Shown piece by piece: positions 46,003-54,832 of a stretch of 64,000 bases of DNA. Positions within the stretch are counted from its first letter, which is position 1. Each line of letters starts with the position of its first letter. The notes under the pieces are model-generated. The model did not search any database, was not told the DNA's origin, and worked only from the letters and a program-made list of their open reading frames with translations. The stretch covers positions 1-64,000 of the forward strand of contig MPND01000010.1 of assembly GCA_002238855.1 (NCBI GenBank), read 5' to 3'. Made by a program: the position numbers and the translations under genes. This stretch comes from SAR202 cluster bacterium bin90. Lineage in GTDB: Bacteria; Chloroflexota; Dehalococcoidia; Lucifugimonadales; JADFKI01.

Positions 46003-47256
46003 TTAAAGAATCGCCCCAGCCTCCTGGAACTTCGCCACATCGTCCCAATCGTACCCCAATTCGTCGATCAGCACCGCTTCCGTATCCTGTCCAAGCTCAG
46101 GCGCACCACGCACGATGTTCGACGGTGTTTCGCTGTATGTAACCGGGAAGTTGCAGACGCGGATGGGGCCCATGTCGGGGTGGTCGAAGTCGGTGATAAG
46201 ATCATTGGCGATCACCTGCGGGTCATCCTTAAGTTCCTCAACGCTCTGTATCTTCGCGTAGATGAACCCGTACTGACGGAAGATGGCATCCCACTCTGCA
46301 TAAGTCTTGGTGGCGAAGGTATCCTCGATCAAAGACAGCAACTCAGGCACAACTGCTGCACCTTCTTCAACACCATCGAATCGCGAGTCTTCTAGCACAT
46401 GCGGGATGCCCAGGGATTCCACGAAGGGCCGCCAGTAACGCTTCGGTTGCGGGTTCGACAATCGCAGCCAGCTCCCGTCTTTGCACTTATAAATGTTGTA
46501 CATATAGTTCCGCACGTCCTCGCGGTTGAGCGTGGGCATGTGGTTGCCGATTAGCAGGTCCATGCCGATCGCAAGACCCTGCAGCCACATCGTGCTGCTC
46601 ATGTGGGACACCTCGACCTTCTGCCCCACGCCCTGGCTTTCTCTCGCCCACAGCGCCGACAGTATCCCCAGGCAGAGGATGATGCCGCCAATCTGGTCCG
46701 AAGGCGCGCCCCTTACGGAGATGGGATGCTTCGCCCACGGCGGAGTTGCGGACATCATCAGCCCGGCGCGCGCTTGTCCGCACGCGTCGAGTGACGGCAT
46801 CATCGCGTCGGGGCCCTTCGTCCCGAAGCCGGACGCCGACGCGTATATCAGCTTAGGGTTGATCTCCTTCAGCGTCTCGTAGTCCATTGACAGCCGGTCC
46901 GCCACTCCGTTGCGGAAATTCTCGATGACGACATCCGCCTCCGCCACCAACTTATGCACTATTTCACGGCCCTCCGCGGTCTTCAGGTTGACCGCGATGC
47001 CTCGCTTGTTGCGGTTGCAGGTCTCGAAGTATGCGTTGCGGCCATTCGGCATGCCCGCCTCCGCCGATTCGAGCGAGGACACAGCCCTTCCCACATCGCC
47101 GTCCAGCGCCTCCAGCTTGATGACATCCGCCCCCATATCGCCCAGCATCGACGCCGCCACAGGCCCAAACTGCCACATCGTCCAGTCCAGCACCTTCACA
47201 CCCGCCAGAGGCCCGTAAGATTTAGTCGTCTGTGATAGGGTCGCGTTGCCGTTCAT
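46003..47256 (-). CDS. Class III CoA-transferase (CaiB/BaiF family)
   Basis: A 417-residue family III CoA-transferase. VKVLDWTMWQFGPVAASMLGDMGADVIKLE opens the fold. The nucleophilic Asp is D187 in RGAPSDQIGG, which forms the enzyme-CoA anhydride. It moves CoA between carboxylic acids, as in formyl-CoA:oxalate, carnitine or bile-acid pathways, and the substrate is unknown. ATG 47256 is preceded by GGAGGGGGAT. The longer frame upstream has no family similarity. It is divergent from the ThDP enzyme at 47498. Confidence 0.92.
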   Translation of the reverse strand: MNGNATLSQTTKSYGPLAGVKVLDWTMWQFGPVAASMLGDMGADVIKLEALDGDVGRAVSSLESAEAGMPNGRNAYFETCNRNKRGIAVNLKTAEGREIVHKLVAEADVVIENFRNGVADRLSMDYETLKEINPKLIYASASGFGTKGPDAMMPSLDACGQARAGLMMSATPPWAKHPISVRGAPSDQIGGIILCLGILSALWARESQGVGQKVEVSHMSSTMWLQGLAIGMDLLIGNHMPTLNREDVRNYMYNIYKCKDGSWLRLSNPQPKRYWRPFVESLGIPHVLEDSRFDGVEEGAAVVPELLSLIEDTFATKTYAEWDAIFRQYGFIYAKIQSVEELKDDPQVIANDLITDFDHPDMGPIRVCNFPVTYSETPSNIVRGAPELGQDTEAVLIDELGYDWDDVAKFQEAGAIL

Positions 47257-47324
47257 ATCCCCCTCCGAATGCGTGCTCGTAATCATTCTGTCAACTTGCG
47301 CCCCAGTGTAGCACATCACCTAGG

Positions 47325-47346
47325 ACCGTTTGCCCTGAGCCTGTCC
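47325..47346. repeat. Possible decayed intergenic repeat (CCGTTTGCCCTGAGCCTGTC-like)
   Basis: ACCGTTTGCCCTGAGCCTGT resembles a repeat commonly seen in bacterial genomes (CGTTCGCCCTGAGC-TTGTCGAAGG). It is a single, imperfect copy, so the call is weak. Confidence 0.25.
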
Positions 47347-47497
47347 AGCCAGAAATGTGTGCGTAAGCGCTTGTCGCCAGTCCTGATGATGCCCGTTGCT
47401 AGACGGTCGCAAGCCAGAAGCTTTCTTGCCCGCACGCTTGCTATGAGGTATCCTACCTGCTTGACAGTCAAACCCGAATCAAGCGGAGGAATACCCT

Positions 47498-49138
47498 ATG
47501 AACTCGATGGAAGCCGTCGCGCGAATACTGAAGGAAGAAGGCGTCGAATGGGTCGCCTGCTTCCCGTCGAACAACCTCATTGAAGAGGTCGCAAAAGTCG
47601 GCATACGCACAATAATGTTCCGGCAGGAGCGCGGCGCACTGATGGCGGCGGACGGTTATAGCCGCCTGAACGACCGCAACAAATTCGGCGTTGTAATAAC
47701 GCAGGGCGGGCCAGGTTCTGAGAACAGCATGGGCGGTCTGGCGCAGGCATTCGCGGATAATGTCCCGATGCTTTATCTGCCCGGCGGCTCACCCGTCGCT
47801 CAGATGCAGGTGCGCCCCAACTTCTCGCCGGCGCGCACTTACGAAACCGTATCCAAGTATAGTGAAGTCATTTTCCAGCCTGACATGGTCAGCAGCACCA
47901 TGCGCCGCGCATTCCACAACCTCCGCAATGGTCGCGGCGGCCCCGTCGTAGTCGAGCTACCCGGCGACGTCAGCACCATGGAAGTCTCTGAGTCGGCGCT
48001 CAACTACCAGCCCCCCAAGCGCCACCCGCAGCAGCCATCGGCAGGCGACATCAAGGATGCCGTGAAGGCGCTCCTCGCCGCCCGCAAGCCGATGATCTGG
48101 TCCGGCATGGGCGTTCTGCTCGGCGGCGCAACCGAAGAGTTGCGCGAATTCGCCGAACTCACCGAGATACCTGTGTACTGCACAATGCCGGGCAAGTCCG
48201 GCTTCAACGAGCGCCATCCTCTCTCGCTAGGCTCCGGCAGCGGCGCCACCACGCAGCAGGCGCGCACCTGGCTCAACGAGTCCGATGTCCTCTTTGCGGT
48301 CGGCTCCAGCCTATCCATCACCGGTTATGGCCAGTCGATCCCCGGCGGCAAGATCATGATTCACAACACCGAGAGCATCGAGGACCTCAACAAGGACTTC
48401 ACAGTGGACATCGGCGTTCCTGGCGACGCTAAGCTGACACTTCAGGCGCTCATCGAAGAGGTCAAGTCGCAGCTCGGCGAGAGTGGGCGTCAGGGCAAGA
48501 ACGGCGTCGCAGCCGAGATAGCATCCATCCGCAACAACTGGATGGCAAGCTGGACAGACTTGCTCAACTCCGAGGAGACGCCGATCAGCACCTACCGAGT
48601 CATCGGCGAGCTTGAGCGCGTTCTCGACCACGACAACAGCGTCGTTACGCACGACGCGGGTGCGCCCCGTGACTCCATCATGCCCTTCTACACGGCTACC
48701 ACGCCGCACAGCTACATCGGCTGGGGCAAGACCACGCACCTCGGATACGGCATACCCCTGATGATTGGCGCAAAGCTCGCCGCCCCCGACAAGTTCTGTC
48801 TGAACTTCATGGGGGACGGCGCATTCGGCATGTCCGGCCTCGACATAGAGACTGCCGCTCGCGCGGGCGCGCCCATCACCACCGTCGTGCTCAACAACGG
48901 TGGTATGGCGACATACCCCGGCGGCTACCCCACAGCCCGCGAGCTGTTCGGCACAACCGAGATGACGGGCGACTACGCCAAGATAGCGGAAGGCATGGGC
49001 GCGGTCGGCATCACGGTGACAGATCCCGGTCAGGTCGCAGACGCTATCCGACAGGCGCAGAACCACAACGCGGAGGGCCGCACCGTCCTGCTGGACATCC
49101 ACAGCAACATGGAGCCGCGAAAGTCGCGCCCCGAGTAG
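47498..49138 (+). CDS. Thiamine diphosphate-dependent enzyme (acetolactate synthase-like)
   Basis: A 546-residue three-domain ThDP enzyme. Catalytic Glu E44 lies in FRQERGALMAADGYSR. The central domain begins near AARKPMIWSGMG. The C-terminal Mg/ThDP motif runs from GDG (439-441) to NNGG. It belongs to the broad acetolactate synthase/benzoylformate decarboxylase/oxalyl-CoA decarboxylase superfamily. FAD-binding residues of true AHAS cannot be confirmed and no regulatory subunit follows, so a decarboxylase or lyase is more likely than branched-chain synthesis. GCGGAGGAATACCCT precedes the ATG. Confidence 0.88.
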   Translation: MNSMEAVARILKEEGVEWVACFPSNNLIEEVAKVGIRTIMFRQERGALMAADGYSRLNDRNKFGVVITQGGPGSENSMGGLAQAFADNVPMLYLPGGSPVAQMQVRPNFSPARTYETVSKYSEVIFQPDMVSSTMRRAFHNLRNGRGGPVVVELPGDVSTMEVSESALNYQPPKRHPQQPSAGDIKDAVKALLAARKPMIWSGMGVLLGGATEELREFAELTEIPVYCTMPGKSGFNERHPLSLGSGSGATTQQARTWLNESDVLFAVGSSLSITGYGQSIPGGKIMIHNTESIEDLNKDFTVDIGVPGDAKLTLQALIEEVKSQLGESGRQGKNGVAAEIASIRNNWMASWTDLLNSEETPISTYRVIGELERVLDHDNSVVTHDAGAPRDSIMPFYTATTPHSYIGWGKTTHLGYGIPLMIGAKLAAPDKFCLNFMGDGAFGMSGLDIETAARAGAPITTVVLNNGGMATYPGGYPTARELFGTTEMTGDYAKIAEGMGAVGITVTDPGQVADAIRQAQNHNAEGRTVLLDIHSNMEPRKSRPE

Positions 49139-49164
49139 ACACAGAGTTCAACCTAAGTAACCTA

Positions 49165-49191
49165 AGAAGACCCGCATTGCGCGGGTCTTCT
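49165..49191 (+). terminator. Hairpin terminator after the ThDP enzyme
   Basis: AGAAGACCCGC pairs perfectly with GCGGGTCTTCT (11 bp, 5-nt loop), 26 bp after the stop. It is followed by GTTCT, so the U-tract is short. Confidence 0.75.
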
Positions 49192-49212
49192 GTTCTAAGG
49201 TGCCTCATTCTG

Positions 49213-50391
49213 ATGCCACTAGGAAAATGCCTGCCGCTAATAGCTCTCTTTGTCGTCGCGGCGTTTATTCTGTCCTGCATGTCATCGGAAGATGACGCTG
49301 ACAAGAGTGCTGAGCTTCCTGCATCTGGGCAATCTGGAGAGGCTGAACAGCAATACGACGACGGTGTCACAGAAACAACTAGCGACGCGCAAAACCTCTT
49401 ACAAAACGGAATCACTTCCGCAAAAGAGGGACGTTACGATGATGCAGTAGCCAACTTCGACGCGGCGATTGCTCTCGATCCCGACGATGCCAGAGCATAC
49501 CTTTATCGTGGGGTTGTCAGCGGCATAAGAGGGGACTACGAACGTGCTATAGCAGACCATCGGGGCGTCCTGAAACTGGAACTGCTTTCCCCGGAGGACG
49601 CCGCTTTTGAGCACGGTGAGTGGCTCGGCTCACTCACGATGTGGACGATATACCTGAGAAACGGCGACTATGACAAGGCTATAGCAGATTACGATACCTT
49701 TACGCGGCTGAGTCCCGACGAAGATGAGGCGTATATGTGGCGGGGATGCGCCTACTACCTCAAAGGCGAGGATGAAAAGGCGCTAGCGGATTACGACGCT
49801 GCCCTCGCCATCAACCCCGACAATGCATTCGCGCTGTACAAGCGAGGACTTGCCCACGCCGGGCTTGGCAATATTTCACAGGCAAGTCAGGATTTTACGC
49901 AGGCACTGGAAATCGGCTTTGATGATGTAGCGGCCGAAAGTGCCGAAGAAGCTCGGCAGCAACTAAGCGAAGCGCAGCAACTGGAAGACCACGAGCAGGG
50001 CATCTTCCACTACGAGCGTGGCCTTGATCGCCTCAAGGCGTCAGACTACGACAACGCTGTCGCCGACATGGACAAGGCGCGCAAGCTCATAGACCCGCAA
50101 CTCATCCACCTGTACACGGATGAGATGCACGAAGTCTATTTGCAGAGCGGAGTCGCCTACTACGACACCGGCCTCTACGATGACGCAATCCGCCTGTTCG
50201 ACAAGGCGATAGATGTGGTGGCGTCTCCGTCAGACTATCCCGCAGCCTACTTCCACCGCGGCATGTCCCACTACCGCAAGGGTAGCCACCGCAGGGCAAT
50301 TGCCGACTTCGACATGCTTGCCGGCCTCGAACAGGACTTCCCTGATGCCGCGCACTACCGTCGGTTGGCGCGGGGAAAATTGTCTGAGTGA
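49213..50391 (+). CDS. TPR-repeat lipoprotein
   Basis: A 392-residue exported protein. A lipoprotein signal (LPLIALFVVAAFILSC, C22) is followed by an acidic Ser/Gln-rich linker and tetratricopeptide repeats. TPR units start near AKEGRYDDAVANFDAAIALDPDDARAY and recur through YLRNGDYDKAIADYDT, LKGEDEKALADYDAALAINPDNA, LKASDYDNAVADMDKA and YDDAIRLFDKAID. It probably mediates protein contacts at the outer face of the membrane. ATG 49213 was chosen because an upstream TTG frame overlaps the preceding terminator. An AAGGTG stretch lies about 12 bases upstream. Confidence 0.88.
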   Translation: MPLGKCLPLIALFVVAAFILSCMSSEDDADKSAELPASGQSGEAEQQYDDGVTETTSDAQNLLQNGITSAKEGRYDDAVANFDAAIALDPDDARAYLYRGVVSGIRGDYERAIADHRGVLKLELLSPEDAAFEHGEWLGSLTMWTIYLRNGDYDKAIADYDTFTRLSPDEDEAYMWRGCAYYLKGEDEKALADYDAALAINPDNAFALYKRGLAHAGLGNISQASQDFTQALEIGFDDVAAESAEEARQQLSEAQQLEDHEQGIFHYERGLDRLKASDYDNAVADMDKARKLIDPQLIHLYTDEMHEVYLQSGVAYYDTGLYDDAIRLFDKAIDVVASPSDYPAAYFHRGMSHYRKGSHRRAIADFDMLAGLEQDFPDAAHYRRLARGKLSE

Positions 50392-50452
50392 GCGCGCTCT
50401 CATAAGAGTCGGATATGGTAAAATGCATCATCCGCTCCATAAGGTCTGAAAT

Positions 50453-50686
50453 ATGTCGGTTGACTACAAGCGCATCATCACAATGGAACCTGGCAAGCGT
50501 AGCGGTCAGCCGTGCATAAGAGGCATGCGTATCACCGTATACGATGTGCTCGAATACCTCGCCGGCGGCATGTCTGTGGAGGACGTTCTTCTCGACTTTC
50601 CGGAATTAACGGACGAGGACATACGTGCCTGCTTCGCCTTTGTTGCCTCGCCTAAGTACAGGATAAAGTCGCATCAATCGGCATGA
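50453..50686 (+). CDS. DUF433 antitoxin
   Basis: A 77-residue DUF433-family (VapB45-type) antitoxin. RIITMEPGKRSGQPCIRGMRITVYDVLEYLAGG is the family hallmark, followed by MSVEDVLLDFPELTDEDIRACFAF (winged-helix-like). It overlaps the downstream toxin gene by four bases (ATGA), a signature of coupled toxin-antitoxin pairs. It is expected to neutralise the toxin and repress the operon. Confidence 0.88.
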   Translation: MSVDYKRIITMEPGKRSGQPCIRGMRITVYDVLEYLAGGMSVEDVLLDFPELTDEDIRACFAFVASPKYRIKSHQSA

Positions 50687-51015
50687 GATTTTTGTTCGAT
50701 CAAAATCTGTCCCACCGCCTTAAGCAACTCCTGAAAGACCTATACCCTGATTCCCTTCACGTGCAGGACGTCAGATTAGATTCAAACCTCGACATCAATG
50801 TGTGGGAGCATGCCAGGTCTGAAAATCTAGTAATCGTGACAAAGGACTTTGACTTTGTGGAATTGAGCGAGCGATTAGGACATCCACCGAAGGTCGTTCG
50901 GTTGAGCCTTGGCAATGCCCCGACCACGAGTGTAGTTTCTCTGCTTCGCAATAGTCACGAGGAAATTCGCGCTTTCTGTGAGGACGAAACCAGGTCATCA
51001 CTCACTTTGCCCTGA
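50683..51015 (+). CDS. DUF5615 PIN-like toxin
   Basis: A 110-residue PIN-like protein: MRFLFDQNLSHRLKQLL with the first acidic residue at D6, DINVWEHARSENLVIVTKDFDFVE with the second acidic cluster, and KVVRLSLGNAP. DUF5615 proteins are the toxin partners of DUF433 antitoxins and are predicted ribonucleases. It starts within the antitoxin stop codon. The pair stands alone between the TPR lipoprotein and a convergent TlpA gene. Confidence 0.88.
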   Translation: MRFLFDQNLSHRLKQLLKDLYPDSLHVQDVRLDSNLDINVWEHARSENLVIVTKDFDFVELSERLGHPPKVVRLSLGNAPTTSVVSLLRNSHEEIRAFCEDETRSSLTLP

Positions 51016-51044
51016 CAGATTCCACTGACATAGTTGGATTGAAC

Positions 51045-51722
<678 letters not shown>

Positions 51723-51730
51723 GTCTTTCT

Positions 51731-52486
51731 TTACCGCGTACGGGGTATGCGCTTCAGAGAATGCGCTATGCTGATGATTCCGTCGGCGTCAATCCAGTCT
51801 ATGGGCCCCGGCAACGCCTGTATCGCCATGCCCAGATCACGTCCACCGCTCACCCGGCAGATGAAGAACAGCGCCACCGACTTTTCGTAGTCCCACTCTG
51901 CCCTGTCCGGCTTGAGCGCAGGTCCCGCGATGATACTCGCGTCCGACCAGCCGCCAATCATGAAGTGTGCCATCTGATCGCCGATTTGCACACTATTGAG
52001 GGCGTCCTGCGGTCGCTCCCAGCCAAGAGGATCAGACAGGATGTCGGCTGAGAACTCTATTGGATATGCCAGAATGATATTCTTCCCGTCCATCTGATAT
52101 ATCTGCCTGACCTCGTTGTTGGCGTTGGACACTCCGGCTAGTCGAAAGCCGGAGGGCAGGTGGGTCGGATGCATGGCGAAGCCTTGTTGCTCTACGACCT
52201 CTTCTATCTCCTCCGGCACGTCTATTGCGCTTTCAGGCGCTTCGCAGCGGATGTCAGGCTGTTCGACAGGCGGAGAGATCACAGTTGGGGCGGGTGTCGC
52301 GGGAGAGGAAGGCACGGCAGCAGCAGTTGCCGGGAGTACCGCGGTCGGTGCTGCCACTGTCGGCGCGGCGGTAGGAGCGGCAACCGGAGGCGCGCTGGGT
52401 GCGGGAATGGGCGTGGCAGTTGGCTGTTCCGTTGTACAAGCGGGCAGCACCGCCGCCAACAGGAGCAGTATCCACAACTTGTTCAT
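51731..52486 (-). CDS. Lipoprotein with Ala/Pro/Thr linker, unknown function
   Basis: A 251-residue lipoprotein. The signal peptide MNKLWILLLLAAVLPAC has C17 as the lipidated Cys. An Ala/Pro/Thr-rich linker (about 20-75) leads to a folded domain I cannot name (EEIEEVVEQQGFAMHPTHLPSGFRLAG, then QIYQMDGKNIILAYPIEF). ATG 52486 is preceded by CGAGGACG. It is the upstream partner of the TlpA gene, so it may be a substrate or helper of that redox system. Confidence 0.75.
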   Translation of the reverse strand: MNKLWILLLLAAVLPACTTEQPTATPIPAPSAPPVAAPTAAPTVAAPTAVLPATAAAVPSSPATPAPTVISPPVEQPDIRCEAPESAIDVPEEIEEVVEQQGFAMHPTHLPSGFRLAGVSNANNEVRQIYQMDGKNIILAYPIEFSADILSDPLGWERPQDALNSVQIGDQMAHFMIGGWSDASIIAGPALKPDRAEWDYEKSVALFFICRVSGGRDLGMAIQALPGPIDWIDADGIISIAHSLKRIPRTR

Positions 52487-52604
52487 TGCGTCCTCGTTCC
52501 CGTTGGTTTTACCATCACGAATAATGCAGGAGCCGGTCATCTGACAGAGGGAAGGAAAGTCACTCTGACAAGGCTAGAATGGACAGGCATGCGAAGAATT
52601 TCAA

Positions 52605-52633
52605 TTGACCTTCTTTTAGGCTATAAGTATAAT
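52605..52633 (+). promoter_or_regulatory. Promoter of the rpmH-jag cluster
   Basis: TTGACC (52605-52610), a 17-nt spacer and a perfect TATAAT (52628-52633). Transcription would start near 52640, about 95 nt before rpmH. It is a strong housekeeping-type promoter, as expected for ribosomal protein L34. Confidence 0.85.
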
Positions 52634-52736
52634 CGGTTATTGGACTTTCGTAAATTTGTTTCAAGTCCGCTGTCTGTGTTTAGAAGTGCGCGTCCGCAGC
52701 ACACAGGCTAGCGGAAGGTCTGGAAGCAGCAAAAGA

Positions 52737-52880
52737 ATGCCAAAAAGAACTTATCAACCCAAGAAGCGTCGAAGGATGCGAGTGCATGGCTTTCGATCGC
52801 GCATGAGCAGCAAGAATGGGCGCAACGTGCTGAAGCGCCGGATGTTCAGGGGACGTCATAAGCTCACCGTGGAGCGTTGA
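52737..52880 (+). CDS. rpmH: 50S ribosomal protein L34
   Basis: A 47-residue ribosomal protein. [20 protein letters not shown] then [15 protein letters not shown] is the full L34 sequence pattern. ATG 52737 fits the conserved start exactly, and the open frame upstream is leader sequence. It is first in the cluster rpmH-rnpA-yidD-yidC-jag, whose order is conserved in bacteria. Confidence 0.97.
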   Translation: MPKRTYQPKKRRRMRVHGFRSRMSSKNGRNVLKRRMFRGRHKLTVER

Positions 52881-52940
52881 TCGGCCCTGATACTCCTCGC
52901 AGGGGGCTATAATGTGGACGCGCGGCGCGGCGTGAGCGGC

Positions 52941-53315
52941 ATGCAGAAGCAACATCGCTTGAGAAAATCGAGAGATTTCGCGGCGGCGCGGCGCGAGGGC
53001 AGGAGTTGGGCGGACAGGATGCTTGTGCTCATTGCGAGACGCACAGATAACCCTCACTGCCGCTTCGGCTTCTCCGTCAGCAAAAGGCTGGGCAATGCCG
53101 TTGTGCGTAACCGTATCAAGCGCAGGCTCAGAGAGGTCGCCCGCCTTGAGCTTCTGCCCCGAATAGAATCGGGTTGGGACTTCGTTGTGATTGCCCGCAA
53201 GGACGCCGCCGATGCGGACTACCGTCGCCTGAATCACTCGCTGCAGCGGCTGTTTCAACGAGCAAAGCTGCTTACGGCGAAGAGTTCATCATCATCGGAG
53301 CACGGGGAGTTCTAA
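52941..53315 (+). CDS. rnpA: Ribonuclease P protein component
   Basis: A 124-residue RNase P protein. MQKQHRLRKSRDF, then FGFSVSKRLGNAVVRNRIKRR with the RNR motif (R56-N57-R58), binds P RNA and pre-tRNA leaders. The GTG 27 nt upstream is in frame, but ATG 52941 matches the family start. It cleaves the 5' leader of pre-tRNAs together with the catalytic RNA. It lies 60 bp after rpmH. Confidence 0.96.
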   Translation: MQKQHRLRKSRDFAAARREGRSWADRMLVLIARRTDNPHCRFGFSVSKRLGNAVVRNRIKRRLREVARLELLPRIESGWDFVVIARKDAADADYRRLNHSLQRLFQRAKLLTAKSSSSSEHGEF

Positions 53316-53367
53316 TGTGGGCTATGATGCTCATTTACATCCCGGTGCCGAAGGAGGCGGGAACTCC

Positions 53368-53583
53368 ATGATGCAAACAGTTGCACTGGGTGCTATTCGG
53401 TTCTACCAGCAAGCACTTTCCCCATACTTCTCTGTCGGACTGTGCAGGCACGAACCCACCTGCTCGCGCTATACGTATGAATGCATCGATAAATATGGTG
53501 TCGTGAAAGGCGTTTGGCTCGGCATCAAGCGCCTCGCTCGGTGCAGACCGGGCGGAAGTAACGGTTATGATCCCGTACCCTAA
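53368..53583 (+). CDS. yidD: Membrane protein insertion efficiency factor YidD
   Basis: A 71-residue YidD protein. IRFYQQALSPYF, then C26-R-H-E-P-T-C32-S-RY and RLARCRPGGSNGYDPVP are the conserved parts. It helps membrane protein insertion alongside YidC. The start is ATG 53368, 10 bases after a strong AAGGAGG. The longer upstream frame would overlap that SD. Confidence 0.95.
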   Translation: MMQTVALGAIRFYQQALSPYFSVGLCRHEPTCSRYTYECIDKYGVVKGVWLGIKRLARCRPGGSNGYDPVP

Positions 53584-53652
53584 TGAGATTGCAGACGACC
53601 GAAATTAGTTGATTCGTCAGGATATGCCGGAAGGCATGAGTAGAAATAAAAG

Positions 53653-54810
53653 ATGACCAAGAAAATATCACTGATTGCGCTGCCCCTGTTGCTCTTTGCG
53701 CTCGTAGGCTGCGCAGGTCGCATCGCTACTCCCGAAGCCTGGTCCGGTGGAGTTGCAGACGAGGAAGCTTTGTACATCGGCACGCGCGAAGGCGACTTTC
53801 GCGCCCTGAGTATAAGGGACGGCTCTACCCTCAGACGTTTTGAGCTTGGGGGTGAGGATAACAGGGACCTTCTCGGCGTTTATGGCGTGCCGGTCCTGCA
53901 CGATGGCAGCCTCTATTTCGGCGGTTACCATGGCGTGCTTTACTCTCTCACCACGCCTGGACTGGACACAAAATGGTCAGAGCCGCTTTTCAAGGACGAA
54001 AGCAAAGAAGAGCATACGCAGATCGTGGGCGGGCCTACTTTGATAGGCGATGTGGTATTGGTCGGCGCCGACAATGGCAAGGTGTACGCCTTCGACCAAG
54101 AGGTAGACGACCAGGGGCGGTGGTCGGTATCGCCACGCTGGACTTACCAGACCGGAAATAAGGTCTGGTCTTCGCCTATTGGGATTGACGGCGTCGTATA
54201 TGTAACCTCCCTGGACAAGAACCTGTACGCCTTGAGCCTTGAAGACGGCAGTAAGCTCTGGCAATACTCAACCAATGGCGCAATAGCCGCAACGCCCGCA
54301 TATGACACAGGCACGGTCTATTTCGGCTCATTCGACGGCGTATTCTACGCTGTGAACGCTTCCGACGGCACCTTGCGCTGGAAGTTCAACGGCGCCGGCA
54401 GCTGGTACTGGGGCGGCCCCCTGGTCCACGGCGACACCGTGTATGCCCCGTCTCTGGATGGCAAACTGTATGCTCTCGACAAGCGTACCGGCGATCTGCG
54501 ATGGTCTCTGACGACGGAGGGGCCAATCGTCGGTTCTCCCACCGTCATATTTGATATGATAGCGGTAGGCTCCGACGACGGCAGTCTCCATATCGTACGA
54601 ATCAGCGACGGCAATCCCGTCGACTCCTGCAACATGCGGACCGAGATTCGATCGATGCTTGCGGTGCAGGAGGACGTCATATTCTTTAGTGGTAAGGACA
54701 AGACAATTCGCGCGCTGCGGATCAAGACCAATGGCAACCCGGACGAGGAGTGGGTACACAAGCCGGACGAGGACGACCCGGTTCTTAGAGGCAGGGTCGA
54801 AGACTGCTAG
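53653..54810 (+). CDS. PQQ-like beta-propeller lipoprotein (BamB-like)
   Basis: A 385-residue lipoprotein with C20 in the lipobox LVGC. The mature part is a beta propeller of PQQ-type repeats: VLHDGSLYFGGYHGVLYSLTT, LVGADNGKVYAFDQ, VYVTSLDKNLYALSLEDGSKLW, VYFGSFDGVFYAVNASDGTLRW, VYAPSLDGKLYALDKRTGDLRW and the similar IAVGSDDGSLHIV. It resembles BamB, but a role in outer-membrane assembly is not implied. It lies inside the yidD-yidC interval, so it may assist membrane or envelope protein handling. Confidence 0.85.
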   Translation: MTKKISLIALPLLLFALVGCAGRIATPEAWSGGVADEEALYIGTREGDFRALSIRDGSTLRRFELGGEDNRDLLGVYGVPVLHDGSLYFGGYHGVLYSLTTPGLDTKWSEPLFKDESKEEHTQIVGGPTLIGDVVLVGADNGKVYAFDQEVDDQGRWSVSPRWTYQTGNKVWSSPIGIDGVVYVTSLDKNLYALSLEDGSKLWQYSTNGAIAATPAYDTGTVYFGSFDGVFYAVNASDGTLRWKFNGAGSWYWGGPLVHGDTVYAPSLDGKLYALDKRTGDLRWSLTTEGPIVGSPTVIFDMIAVGSDDGSLHIVRISDGNPVDSCNMRTEIRSMLAVQEDVIFFSGKDKTIRALRIKTNGNPDEEWVHKPDEDDPVLRGRVEDC

Positions 54811-54832
54811 GCGGGGAGCCGGCTGATAACAG

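Noticed and set aside
48311-49102. Antisense frame of 263 codons inside the ThDP enzyme gene
   Set aside because: It has no recognisable domain, and the sense gene has intact catalytic motifs.
52460-52490. DnaA-box-like AGTATCCACAA near the rpmH promoter
   Set aside because: A single one-mismatch box inside a coding region, with no cluster or AT-rich unwinding element.
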